21,132 nt of DNA, from assembly GCA_026386995.1 (NCBI GenBank), contig JAPLMO010000194.1, positions 1-21,132 on the forward strand, read 5' to 3'. Positions 14,378-21,132 of this stretch are shown here, one piece after another (the first letter of the stretch is position 1; every line of letters begins with the position of its first letter). Both the position numbers and the translations under genes were made by a program. Under the pieces are notes generated by a model, which searched no databases, had not been told where the DNA came from, and saw only the letters and a program-made list of their open reading frames with translations. The stretch is from Planctomycetota bacterium (lineage in GTDB: Bacteria > Planctomycetota > Phycisphaerae > FEN-1346).

Positions 14378-14463
14378 TGCTGAGGGTAGCCGGGCCGGGT
14401 CGCTTTCGGGAGTGAGCGGCCGCAGCCCGTCCTCAGCAAAGACAATCCGAATCTGTAACGCTT
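14378..14463 (+). ncRNA. Structured leader RNA, possible riboswitch or attenuator
   Basis: Predicted pairings nest within each other: TGCTGAGG (14378-14385) with CCTCAGCA (14431-14438), CGGGC (14391-14395) with GCCCG (14425-14429), and CGCT (14401-14404) with AGCG (14415-14418). A single-stranded stretch (14439-14463) leads to an intrinsic terminator, then the gene. This is the order of a ligand-sensing leader. I could not match it to a named riboswitch class, including the c-di-GMP classes. It could instead be a free small RNA. Confidence 0.55.
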
Positions 14464-14499
14464 GGGCGATCTCCGGGGGAAACGGAGACCGCCCTTTTT
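14464..14499 (+). terminator. Intrinsic terminator in the PEP-CTERM leader
   Basis: GGGCG-A-TCTCCG pairs with CGGAGA-C-CGCCC around a GGGGGAA-type loop and is followed by TTTTTCTTT. This is a strong plus-strand terminator. It ends 33 bp before the ATG of the PEP-CTERM gene. Its left arm contains ATCTCC, also complementary to GGAGAT (14522-14527) in the ribosome binding site. Confidence 0.88.
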
Positions 14500-14532
14500 C
14501 TTTGGGACAGCATGGCATAAAGGAGATTGGCG

Positions 14533-15681
14533 ATGATCAGCGTAAAGAACGTGACGAGGGCGGCGGTGGTAAGCGTTGTGGTTCTGGCGATGGCCGCCAA
14601 TGTGTCTTGGGCCACTGTGGCAACGTTTCAGGGCTTGGGCGATCTTCCCGGCGGGCAGTTCTGGAGCGAAGCCCTGGGCGTCTCCGCTAATGGGAAAGTT
14701 GCGACGGGCGCCAGCGTGTCGGCACAAGGAACAGTGGCGGTATCATGGACGGCGGCTGGTGGCTTGGTCAGTCTGGGCTTGACGCCCAGCGGGCTTCAGA
14801 CCGCCGCTTATGACATCTCCCCGGACGGCTCATCCATTGTCGGTTCTACCGCGCCCGTAGCCGTAGAACAAGCCTTTCTGTGGACGCAATCGCAGGGCTA
14901 CGTGATGCTCGGTTACCTGTCCGCCGGTCACACCTACAGCCGAGGACACGCCGTATCCAACGGCGGGACCATTGTCGTTGGGGAGAGCGGAGTGAGCAAG
15001 TCAGCGGATGGTCTGGAGGCTTTCCGCTGGACGCAGGCTACGGGGATGGTTTCCCTGGGGTCTCTGGGCGACAAAGGACACTTCGGAACCGCGCACGACA
15101 TGTCTGGCGACGGGACGGTGATCGTTGGCCAGGGCCTTTCCACAAGCGGCTACGAGGCGTTCCGGTGGACGGCTGCAACGGGAATGTTGGGGCTTGGGGA
15201 CTTACCTGGGGGCGGGTTTCATAGCAATGCGTATGGCGTCTCAGCCGACGGAAAAGTCGTGGTTGGACAGGGTGAATCTGCCTTTGGACAGGAGGCTTCT
15301 CGGTGGACGGCGGCAGGAGGGATGGTCGGACTGGGAGACTTTGCGGGGGGCGCCTTCAAGAGTAGAGCGATGGCCGCATCTGCGGACGGTTCGGTCGTGG
15401 TCGGCTATGGTACGTCTGGTTCGGGGATGGACGCTTCCGTTTGGGACGCGGTACAGGGGATGCAGAGCGTGAAGGGCATTCTTGTCAGCGAATACGGATT
15501 GGACCTGACGGGGTGGACTTTGCTCGAAGCCTGGGGCGTATCCGCAGACGGCAAGACCCTTGCCGGATACGGGACAAATCCCGCTGGGAATATCGAGGGT
15601 TGGGTTGCCACCTTGCCCGAGCCCGCCACGCTCTCGCTGTTGGCCCTGGGCGGTCTTATGGCGCTCCGGCACCGCCGGTAG
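14533..15681 (+). CDS. PEP-CTERM surface protein with HAF-type repeats
   Basis: This 382-residue exported protein has a signal peptide (about 5-28, ending ANVSWA) and about seven imperfect repeats of 45-50 residues. Each follows the scheme GLGDLPGG...A.GVSADGKVVVG...G.EAFRWTAA.GM, the HAF repeat pattern, which probably forms beta-propeller-like blades. The C-terminus LPEPATLSLLALGGLMALRH is a textbook PEP-CTERM sorting signal: PEP motif, hydrophobic helix, then Arg-rich end. It should be processed by an exosortase and displayed or released. AGGAG precedes the ATG at 14533; a TTG two codons earlier is less likely. It is the only plus-strand gene of the integrative element and appears to be cargo. 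No exosortase is encoded in the window, so the host must supply it. Confidence 0.92.
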   Translation: MISVKNVTRAAVVSVVVLAMAANVSWATVATFQGLGDLPGGQFWSEALGVSANGKVATGASVSAQGTVAVSWTAAGGLVSLGLTPSGLQTAAYDISPDGSSIVGSTAPVAVEQAFLWTQSQGYVMLGYLSAGHTYSRGHAVSNGGTIVVGESGVSKSADGLEAFRWTQATGMVSLGSLGDKGHFGTAHDMSGDGTVIVGQGLSTSGYEAFRWTAATGMLGLGDLPGGGFHSNAYGVSADGKVVVGQGESAFGQEASRWTAAGGMVGLGDFAGGAFKSRAMAASADGSVVVGYGTSGSGMDASVWDAVQGMQSVKGILVSEYGLDLTGWTLLEAWGVSADGKTLAGYGTNPAGNIEGWVATLPEPATLSLLALGGLMALRHRR

Positions 15682-15758
15682 TTCACCGCCGGATTTGCCG
15701 CATTTGCCCAAGTGCGTACCGGCGTCTGGCCCGGCGTGCGGCGTCACTTCGCGGGTGT

Positions 15759-15992
15759 CTAGCCCGCCGCCCGCACCATCGCCACGATGCCCGCCCTGAG
15801 CGCTTCGGGCAGGGCCGGCCAAGCGGAAACGACGGCGGCCAGGTCGGGGGCTTTGGGGCCGATTTCAGCGGCAAAAGCGCCAAGCAGAGCGCCAAGCGCC
15901 TTTGGGGGGGTGTTGTAAGTGCCTGTGTTTTCAGGTACTTGCGCCGGAGTCATACGGGTTTTTGAATCCCGCGCGTCTGCCAGTTCCGCCAC
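15759..15992 (-). pseudogene. Detached C-terminal tail of the integrase
   Basis: An open frame runs from the att copy leftward to a TAG at 15759. It shares AELADARDSK with the integrase frame through the att core, then diverges into TRMTPAQVPENTGTY and continues ALGALLGAFAAEIG, DLAAVVSAW, PALPEALRAG and IVAMVRAAG. The composition and helical pattern look like real protein. As the two att copies are exactly 6660 bp apart (a multiple of 3), excision would join the integrase body to these 66 residues and give 560 residues in total. In the integrated state this piece has no proper start and is probably silent. Confidence 0.75.
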
Positions 15993-16000
15993 TCCGGCAC
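15954..16000. repeat. Right attachment site (5' half of tRNA-Leu)
   Basis: This direct copy of 9294-9340 has one mismatch. It holds the tRNA 5' half without the variable arm, T-arm or acceptor 3' strand, so it cannot make a tRNA. The original chromosomal upstream sequence of the tRNA follows from 16001. Confidence 0.92.
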
Positions 16001-16019
16001 GAACCTGATACGGCTGAAG

Positions 16020-16048
16020 ATTCTAGCCGCTGCGGCGACGCCTGTCAA
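16020..16048 (-). promoter_or_regulatory. Stranded native promoter of tRNA-Leu
   Basis: On the minus strand TTGACA (16043-16048) and TAGAAT (16020-16025) are 17 bp apart, 21 bp before the first base of the half-tRNA. It would have driven tRNA-Leu before integration. It now points into the tRNA fragment and the detached integrase tail. Confidence 0.85.
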
Positions 16049-16227
16049 TTCAACCGCTGACATTCCTGTGCGTGGTATTCCTGCCGCGGACGCCCATTGT
16101 TGTGCCCCGGCGCAACCGCCGCGGCGACCCTCTTGGCATCGCGGCACCGGGCCGCGTATACTCTGGCTGTGGCAAGGCCGTTGGCGGGGCGGGGGCGAAG
16201 GGCAGAACTCTACGAAGGAACCACCAG

Positions 16228-17604
16228 GTGCGGAATCGATTCGGAATTGACGTGCGGTGGCCGGCGAAGTGGGTGAGGTGTGCTCCGGCCTTCTTGGCGA
16301 TCGCCCTTGTCGTGGGCCATGCGGCAGGAGAATCTGCGCCCCGTGCGGCCGGCGATGCGGCGAAGCTGGCGCAAACGGGCTGGCCGGAGTTCCGCGGCCC
16401 GTGGGGCAACGGCTTGGCCTCGGCCCCCGGCGATAGCACGCCGCGCGGCCTGCCGCTGCGCTGGAGCGAGACGGAGAACATCAAGTGGAAGACCCCCATT
16501 CCGCACAGCGGCTGGTCGACGCCGGTCGTGCTGGGCGGCCAGGTGTGGCTGACCACGGCAACGCTCGACGGCCACGATTTTTTCGCGATCTGCATCGACG
16601 CCGACACCGGCAAGATCGTTTTCAACGAGAAGGTGTTCCACGCCGATGCGCCCGAGCCGCTCGGCAACAACGTCAACGGCTACGCCTCGCCGTCGCCGGC
16701 GACAGAGCCGGGGCGCGTGTACGTCCACTTCGGCAGTTACGGGACGGCTTGCCTCGACACGGCCACGGCGAAAGTTTTGTGGGAGCGGCGTGACCTGGCG
16801 TGCCGCCACTTCCGCGGGCCGGGCTCGTCGGTGATCCTCTTCGAGGACCTGCTGATCCTGACGTTCGACGGCATCGACGTCCAGTACCTCGTGGCGCTCG
16901 ATAAGAACACGGGCAAGACCGTCTGGAAGACCGACCGCTCGACCAAGTGGGACGACCTCGACGACCAGGGCAAGCCCGTGCGGGAAGGCGATTACCGGAA
17001 GGCGTTCTCCACGCCGCTTGTCATCGACGCCGGCGGCAGCCGGCAGTTGATCAGCGCCGGCTCCAAGGCGCTCTTCTCCTACGATCCCCGCACGGGGCTG
17101 GAACTCTGGACGGTCCGCCACACCGCCCACACGGCCGTCCTGTGCCCGGTGTTCGGCCGCGGCATTGTGGTGTTCTGCACCGGCCTGGGGAAGCCCGAAC
17201 TGTGGGGCGTCCGGCCCGACGGCCGGGGCGATGTGACTGCCACCCGCGTGGCGTGGAAGATGGAGAAGGGCGCGCCGAAGACGCCCTCGCCGATCATCGT
17301 GGGCGACCTGCTTTATACGGTCAATGATGAGGGTATGGGTATGTGTCTGGAGGTCGCGACGGGCAAGGAGGTCTGGCGTGAGCGGATCGGCGGCTCGTTC
17401 ATCGCCTCGCCCGTTTACGCCGACGGGCGGCTCTACGTCTTCAACCAGCAGGGCCGGGCGATGGTCCTGAAGGCCGGCCGCACGTTCGGGGTCCTGGCCA
17501 CCAACTCACTCGATGCCGGGTGCATGGCCTCGCCGGCGGTGGCGGGGAAGGCCCTGTTCGTCAGGACCAAGACGCACCTGTACCGGATCGAGGCCGATCC
17601 GTGA
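16228..17604 (+). CDS. Exported PQQ-like beta-propeller protein
   Basis: This 458-residue protein has a signal peptide (hydrophobic stretch about 20-36, ending VVGHAAG) and a beta-propeller made of PQQ-like repeats. These include CIDADTGKIVFNEKV, CLDTATAKVLWERRD, ALDKNTGKTVWKT, YDPRTGLELWTV and CLEVATGKEVWRERI. The N-terminus, WPEFRGPWGNGLA, followed by WSETENIKWKTPIPHSGWST, is a hallmark of a large planctomycete family annotated as PQQ-binding-like or BamB-like. No cofactor-binding or enzymatic residues can be assigned. I chose the GTG at 16228, which has GAAGGAA 7 bp upstream and gives a compact signal peptide; a longer frame to 16072 adds non-protein-like sequence. Its stop directly abuts the stop of the convergent glycosidase gene. 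Confidence 0.85.
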   Translation: MRNRFGIDVRWPAKWVRCAPAFLAIALVVGHAAGESAPRAAGDAAKLAQTGWPEFRGPWGNGLASAPGDSTPRGLPLRWSETENIKWKTPIPHSGWSTPVVLGGQVWLTTATLDGHDFFAICIDADTGKIVFNEKVFHADAPEPLGNNVNGYASPSPATEPGRVYVHFGSYGTACLDTATAKVLWERRDLACRHFRGPGSSVILFEDLLILTFDGIDVQYLVALDKNTGKTVWKTDRSTKWDDLDDQGKPVREGDYRKAFSTPLVIDAGGSRQLISAGSKALFSYDPRTGLELWTVRHTAHTAVLCPVFGRGIVVFCTGLGKPELWGVRPDGRGDVTATRVAWKMEKGAPKTPSPIIVGDLLYTVNDEGMGMCLEVATGKEVWRERIGGSFIASPVYADGRLYVFNQQGRAMVLKAGRTFGVLATNSLDAGCMASPAVAGKALFVRTKTHLYRIEADP

Positions 17605-20600
17605 TTACCACTCCACCACCGCCTCCAACGCCTTGCCGGGCTCGATGATCGTCTCGGCGCCGAGGGTGATGGTGAGATGATGGCCGTCGAGCGAGTGCCC
17701 TGCGGCGGCGGGGTGGCCGCCCAGGCGCACGGTTACGTTCTTCGGGTGGCCGTTTTCGGGCAGCGCGACCTTGAGGGTCCGAAGGTGCAGGCGGCCGTGC
17801 TTGATGTCGATGGTCGCCCGCTGGCTGCGGCCGTCGCGTTTCTGCGTAAACGTGCCCCAGCCCTCGGCGCTCGTGAAGGCGGCCTTGAAGTCTTCGGGCG
17901 ACAGGCGCGTCTCGAACCCCAGATGCCCGTGGGGGCCGTGGTACTCGTAGCCGCACGCCGCCAGGAAGACGCCGTACGATGCCATCGAGCGGGCGTAATG
18001 GTCGCCGCACTCGACCTCGTTCCACGGGTTGCGGTGGGAGGGATGATAGCGGTCGTGGACGGCCCTGGTGATCGCCAGGCCCTCCTGGACCATGCCTTCC
18101 CAGACCATGTGGCCGGCCACCTGGTACTCAAAACCGTTCATGCACTCGTTGAAGTAACCGGCGAAGCCCGGGTTCTTGTTGTTGCCCTTGGACTTGTCGA
18201 AGTCCCAGTCCTTCCGCGGGAAGGTGCACATGAGCAGGCCCGCCTCGCCCGGCATGGCGTACCAGCGGCCGGGCTTGTAGGCGGCGCGGTAGGGGCCGAC
18301 GTCGGTGGCGAAGTTGTACTTCCAGAGCGCCTGGAGGGCCTTGCGGCTGTGCTCCTCGTCGAAGACGCGGCCGAGGTTCACCTGGAATGCCCACGACTGG
18401 CCCATGACCTGGTCGATGTGGCAACCGGTGCCGGAGTTGATGGCCTCGGGGTGTTTCGGGTCGGGGATGTTGATGAAGTACTCGCCGCCCCAGAGGCGGT
18501 CGAGGATGTTCTTGCGGCCCTTGTCGAAGATCTCACGGGCCTTGCGGGCGAACGCCTCGTCGCCCACCTCGCGCGCCATCTCTTCGCCGGCCGCCAGGGC
18601 CGCCACGTACAGGCCGCTCAGCCACGCGATGGGACCGAACCAGTCGGCGTCCAGGGTGTTGTGCTGGGCGCCCTCGATGATGCCGTCGCCGTTTCCATCG
18701 TGCTCGATGAGGCACTCCAGCGCCCGCTTGATCCTGGGCCAGTTGCGCTTGAGGAACGCATCGTCGGCCGACATCTGGTGCTCGCGGTACGAGCGCAGGA
18801 TGACGCCCGACTGGCCGTCGATCGCCAGGCCCTGGCTCTCGGCCCTGATGCGGACCACGCCGGTCCTCTGGTCGAACCCGATGCCGAAGTCCGTGCGCTC
18901 CCTGAGGTCGCGCTCCAGTTCCGGGAAGAGCCGGGCCGGGGCGTGCGCGTAGTGCCACACGTGCGTGCACGTGCCGGGGCAGCAGCCGACGCCTTCCCAT
19001 CCGTAGAACCGCCCGTCGGCGAACCAGTGGCAGGTGCTCGTTGCCAGGATGGACGTGTTGAGGAACGTGCGGTCGAGGAACCAGCGCGGCAGTGTCGAAT
19101 CGTACCACGTGTCGTGCCAGAGGCGCGTCTGCCGGGCCAGCGCGTCGAAGTTCTTGCGAACGTGCTCGGCCACGGCGGCCGCCGATGCGAACCGCGCGGC
19201 ATACCGCTGGCCGCGCGAGCCTCTCACGGGCCTCAGCGCAAGGTTCGGGAAGTGCCACGTGATGACGAACGTGGTCACGGCTTCCTTGCCGGGCTCCAGC
19301 GAGAACTTTCGCGCCAGTGCGCCGACGAGTTTCTGGCCGAACGGTTTCTCGGCGGCGGGGTCGGAGGCGAGGCCGACGTCGGCGAAGATGCTTGCCGGGC
19401 GCGGGCCGTCGGGCACCGACGCGGCGCCCTGGCCGCCATCGTCCCGCTCGAGGATCGCCAGGCCCATCGTGCCGAAGTCCTCCAGCCCGGCCAGGGCCGC
19501 GGGCGTACCGCCGGCCTCGTCCGTGAAGACGATCTCGTCGACGCCGACGTTGCCCCACGGGCCTTTCTCGTTGTCCATGATCGCCAGTTTGGCGGTCTTG
19601 CCGGCCCACTTGCGCACGTCGAATCTGTCCGGCTCCATCTTGTTGTTGTTCCTGCCCGTGGCTGAGAGGACGACCTTGTCGTCGACGACCAGGTTGATGC
19701 ACGTCTTGTCTTTGTGCGCCCCGCCGCCGATCAGGAAGGTGATGTAGTTGCGCTCGATGGTGAACGGCTTGCTCGTGAGCGTACCCGTGGCGGCGTCCCT
19801 TTCGGCCACCTCGTCGCCGGGGGCCGAGGCGTGCGAGTTGACCACGCGTTTGCCTTTGCCGCCGACGTTCTCCTGGTAGTCGGGGATCTTGCTGATTTCA
19901 ACGGGGCCGCTGCCGAAGGCATTGCCCGTGACGGTCCAGCCCTCGTAGGTCTCCTTCTCGAAGTTCTCGAAGATGATGTCCGGCCGCTTGGCGGAGGGAC
20001 TCTCCTGCGTCTGTGCGCTGGCGAGGCATTCCAGGAAGAACCACTTTTCGCCCGGCACGAGGCGGTTGCGCCGCACGCCCATGCCCGGCCGGCCGGAGTG
20101 CAGGCATACGGCGTTTTCCAGCCAGCCGGCGAGTTCCGCCTCGACCTTCGCGGCGCTGGTGTTCTTGACCGTGAACTGCATGACGGTGGCCGGCAGGGCC
20201 GAGTCGTCGGCATTGAGCGGCACGAAAGGCGAGAACGCTTGCAGCGACACCGCCACGGGCGAGTCCGGGTCGCGGTACTCCACGTAGCCGATGGGGTACT
20301 CGCCGCGGAACGAGACGTCCTTAAAGCCCGTGCGGTCCAGCGAGCGGACATCTTTCTTTCCGCCGGCCGTCACGCGGATCGCAAAGCCTTGTTCCAGCGG
20401 CGAGGCAGGAACGGGGGGCTTAGAGTAATTGCCGTCGCCCGTGCCGATGTGCTTGTTGAAGATGTCCCAGTGCCAGAGTTTGCCGTCGCCGCCCAGGTAG
20501 ACCTGGCCGGAGCAGATGCCGCCCACAGGCATGCCGATGAACTTCAGATCCTCGCCGCGATAGACCGCCGGCCCGCCGCGCGCCGTGAGCGACGCCAGCC

Positions 20601-20802
20601 AGTCGGCCTTGAGTTTCTTGTCGGGCGGGACGAGCGTCGCCAGGTCCGGCGGCGGGGCCGACCCGGCCAGCACGCCGTCCGCCAGGGCGGCGGCCGCGGC
20701 GCTCAGGCCGACCAGTTTCAGAAAGTCCCGGCGGCTCGTTCCATCGCCGCAGCATCCGCCGCCCTTGCCGCCGCAGCAGCCTTCGTTCGTATCGTCCGTC
20801 AT
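17605..20802 (-). CDS. Tat-exported GH116-type glycoside hydrolase
   Basis: This 1065-residue protein begins with a Cys/Gly-rich leader (GCCGGKGGGCCGDG) and a Tat signal, SRRDFLKLVGLSAAAAAL (23-40). A GBA2-type N-terminal beta domain starts at about 80. It is interrupted by a beta-sandwich module (about 275-428) with INLVVDDKVVLSATGRNNNK and GPWGNVGVDEIVFTD, of the kind attached to other glycosidases. The (alpha/alpha)6 catalytic domain (about 555-1000) has EGVGCCPGTCTHVWHYAH, HNTLDADWFGP and GTGCHIDQVMGQSW; the Asp in the last is the likely acid/base. GH116 enzymes are beta-glucosidases, beta-xylosidases or glucosylceramidases; the substrate here is unknown. AAGGAGG precedes the ATG. Confidence 0.88.
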   Translation of the reverse strand: MTDDTNEGCCGGKGGGCCGDGTSRRDFLKLVGLSAAAAALADGVLAGSAPPPDLATLVPPDKKLKADWLASLTARGGPAVYRGEDLKFIGMPVGGICSGQVYLGGDGKLWHWDIFNKHIGTGDGNYSKPPVPASPLEQGFAIRVTAGGKKDVRSLDRTGFKDVSFRGEYPIGYVEYRDPDSPVAVSLQAFSPFVPLNADDSALPATVMQFTVKNTSAAKVEAELAGWLENAVCLHSGRPGMGVRRNRLVPGEKWFFLECLASAQTQESPSAKRPDIIFENFEKETYEGWTVTGNAFGSGPVEISKIPDYQENVGGKGKRVVNSHASAPGDEVAERDAATGTLTSKPFTIERNYITFLIGGGAHKDKTCINLVVDDKVVLSATGRNNNKMEPDRFDVRKWAGKTAKLAIMDNEKGPWGNVGVDEIVFTDEAGGTPAALAGLEDFGTMGLAILERDDGGQGAASVPDGPRPASIFADVGLASDPAAEKPFGQKLVGALARKFSLEPGKEAVTTFVITWHFPNLALRPVRGSRGQRYAARFASAAAVAEHVRKNFDALARQTRLWHDTWYDSTLPRWFLDRTFLNTSILATSTCHWFADGRFYGWEGVGCCPGTCTHVWHYAHAPARLFPELERDLRERTDFGIGFDQRTGVVRIRAESQGLAIDGQSGVILRSYREHQMSADDAFLKRNWPRIKRALECLIEHDGNGDGIIEGAQHNTLDADWFGPIAWLSGLYVAALAAGEEMAREVGDEAFARKAREIFDKGRKNILDRLWGGEYFINIPDPKHPEAINSGTGCHIDQVMGQSWAFQVNLGRVFDEEHSRKALQALWKYNFATDVGPYRAAYKPGRWYAMPGEAGLLMCTFPRKDWDFDKSKGNNKNPGFAGYFNECMNGFEYQVAGHMVWEGMVQEGLAITRAVHDRYHPSHRNPWNEVECGDHYARSMASYGVFLAACGYEYHGPHGHLGFETRLSPEDFKAAFTSAEGWGTFTQKRDGRSQRATIDIKHGRLHLRTLKVALPENGHPKNVTVRLGGHPAAAGHSLDGHHLTITLGAETIIEPGKALEAVVEW

Positions 20803-20876
20803 GGCGCAGCCTCCTTGGAATTCGTACCCCGTGCCGCTTGCCGCCGTGACTCGCTTTGCTGGTCACAGTGTCGCCT

Positions 20877-20975
20877 TTACAGTAGTGGGGCGACTCCTCT
20901 ATAGGGGTTACAGAGGACGGGCTTCTCGACCGGCTGAATCGGCACGTCGCCCCTTGCGGCACTGGAATCGCTCAT
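20877..20975 (-). pseudogene. Short coupled frame, possible remnant of a helicase gene
   Basis: A 32-codon frame starts with an ATG overlapping the stop of the upstream gene (ATGA), with AGGAAGG before it. It reads MSDSSAARGDVPIQ, then VEKPVLCNPYRGVAPLL. The VEKPVLCNPY part recalls, from memory, the N-terminus of type III restriction-like helicases (xNPxLxxPYEEPxxHW). Shifting by one base after NPY gives EESPHYCKGD, which would continue that pattern. A truncated and frameshifted helicase start is therefore possible, but the piece is too short to be sure. Confidence 0.3.
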
Positions 20976-21132
20976 TGCCTTCCTGCCCCCAAGATTTCCT
21001 CGCGCAGGTAGGCTTCAATCCGGTCCCGGGCGCCGAGCGACGCAAACAGTTTGCCGGCCACGTCTGACAACTGGGCCACGGCCCGCCGGTTGATCTCCGT
21101 TTGGTCCTCAAACATAGCGATGCTGGCGAACC
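20972..21132 (-). CDS. C-terminal end of a gene running off the window
   Basis: An open frame enters from the right edge and ends at 20972. The visible 52 residues include MFEDQTEINRRAVAQLSDVA, KLFASLGARDRIEAYL and REEILGAGRQ, mostly helical and charged. It could be the end of a larger protein, or a 47-residue protein starting at the internal ATG. The coupled downstream frame suggests an operon. I do not recognise the family. Confidence 0.55.
   Translation of the reverse strand, partial: FASIAMFEDQTEINRRAVAQLSDVAGKLFASLGARDRIEAYLREEILGAGRQ

Larger units (their letters stand above)
9300..16000. mobile_element. 6.66-kb integrative element in tRNA-Leu
   Basis: The element is bounded by a directly repeated tRNA segment and carries a tyrosine recombinase whose gene ends in the tRNA. 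It also holds XRE- and AlpA-like regulators, a phage O-like replication protein, several small phage-type genes on the minus strand, and one plus-strand PEP-CTERM gene. The distance between matching repeat positions is 6660 bp, which would be the circle size. It lacks capsid, portal, relaxase or conjugation genes, so it probably needs a helper to move, or moves by uptake. Confidence 0.92.

Noticed and set aside
14378..14463. A c-di-GMP (GEMM) riboswitch before the PEP-CTERM gene
   Set aside because: The conserved GEMM sequence blocks are absent. Only the generic aptamer-terminator layout is supported.
15954..16000. A second tRNA-Leu gene
   Set aside because: Only the 5' half is present. The variable arm, T-arm and 3' acceptor strand are missing, so it is an attachment-site copy.
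17677..19665. A 662-codon plus-strand frame opposite the glycosidase gene
   Set aside because: No recognisable domain, and low-complexity Arg/Val/Ala composition. The opposite strand encodes a continuous GH116-type enzyme.

Overview
This is a GC-rich bacterial chromosome segment, most likely from a member of the Planctomycetota (Phycisphaerae-like). The assignment is by inference. It rests on a PEP-CTERM protein with HAF-type repeats, a PQQ-like propeller protein opening with a 'WPEFRGPWGNG' type N-terminus, a Tat-exported GH116-type glycosidase, and a tyrosine recombinase with a planctomycete-style C-terminal extension. No rRNA is present, so the taxonomy is provisional.

Layout. (1) 66-5769, plus strand: a signalling cluster with a membrane histidine kinase, a single-domain response regulator, a GAF/HD-GYP c-di-GMP phosphodiesterase, a STAS-domain protein and a PilB/GspE-like protein. 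The last has an intact N-terminal c-di-GMP-binding-type motif but a ruined ATPase site. (2) 5809-6002: a hairpin terminator and a nested palindromic element. (3) 6047-7688, minus strand: ribosomal protein L21 and an exported repeat protein. (4) 7990-9102, plus strand: an exported protein with two CxxC pairs. (5) 9300-16000: a small integrative element of about 6.66 kb in a tRNA-Leu(CAA) gene. (6) 16228-20802: an exported propeller protein and, converging on it, a large Tat-exported glycoside hydrolase. (7) 20877-21132: the end of a gene that runs off the window and a probable broken remnant.

The integrative element is the most unusual part. It is bounded by a 47-bp direct repeat (46 of 47 identical) covering the 5' half of the tRNA. 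Its integrase gene reads leftward through the att core, straight through the tRNA gene, and stops 2 bp past the CCA. At the other end of the element the same att core is followed, in the same reading frame, by 66 codons of plausible protein. On the excised circle these would be the natural C-terminus of the integrase. The attachment site therefore appears to lie inside the int gene, and integration exchanges the integrase tail for tRNA-encoded residues. The element also seems to supply a substitute sigma70-type promoter for the tRNA within the int coding sequence, while the original tRNA promoter is stranded at the far end.

The rest of the element is phage- or plasmid-like: a leaderless-looking XRE regulator overlapping int, a phage O-like replication protein whose own gene contains iteron-like repeats beside a pyrimidine-rich tract, a Cys-rich small protein, an AlpA-like regulator, a coupled 56-residue protein, a 231-residue protein, and two phased clusters of CGGACG repeats. 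The only apparent cargo is a PEP-CTERM surface protein, preceded by its own promoter, a structured leader and an intrinsic terminator. That arrangement suggests an attenuator or riboswitch.
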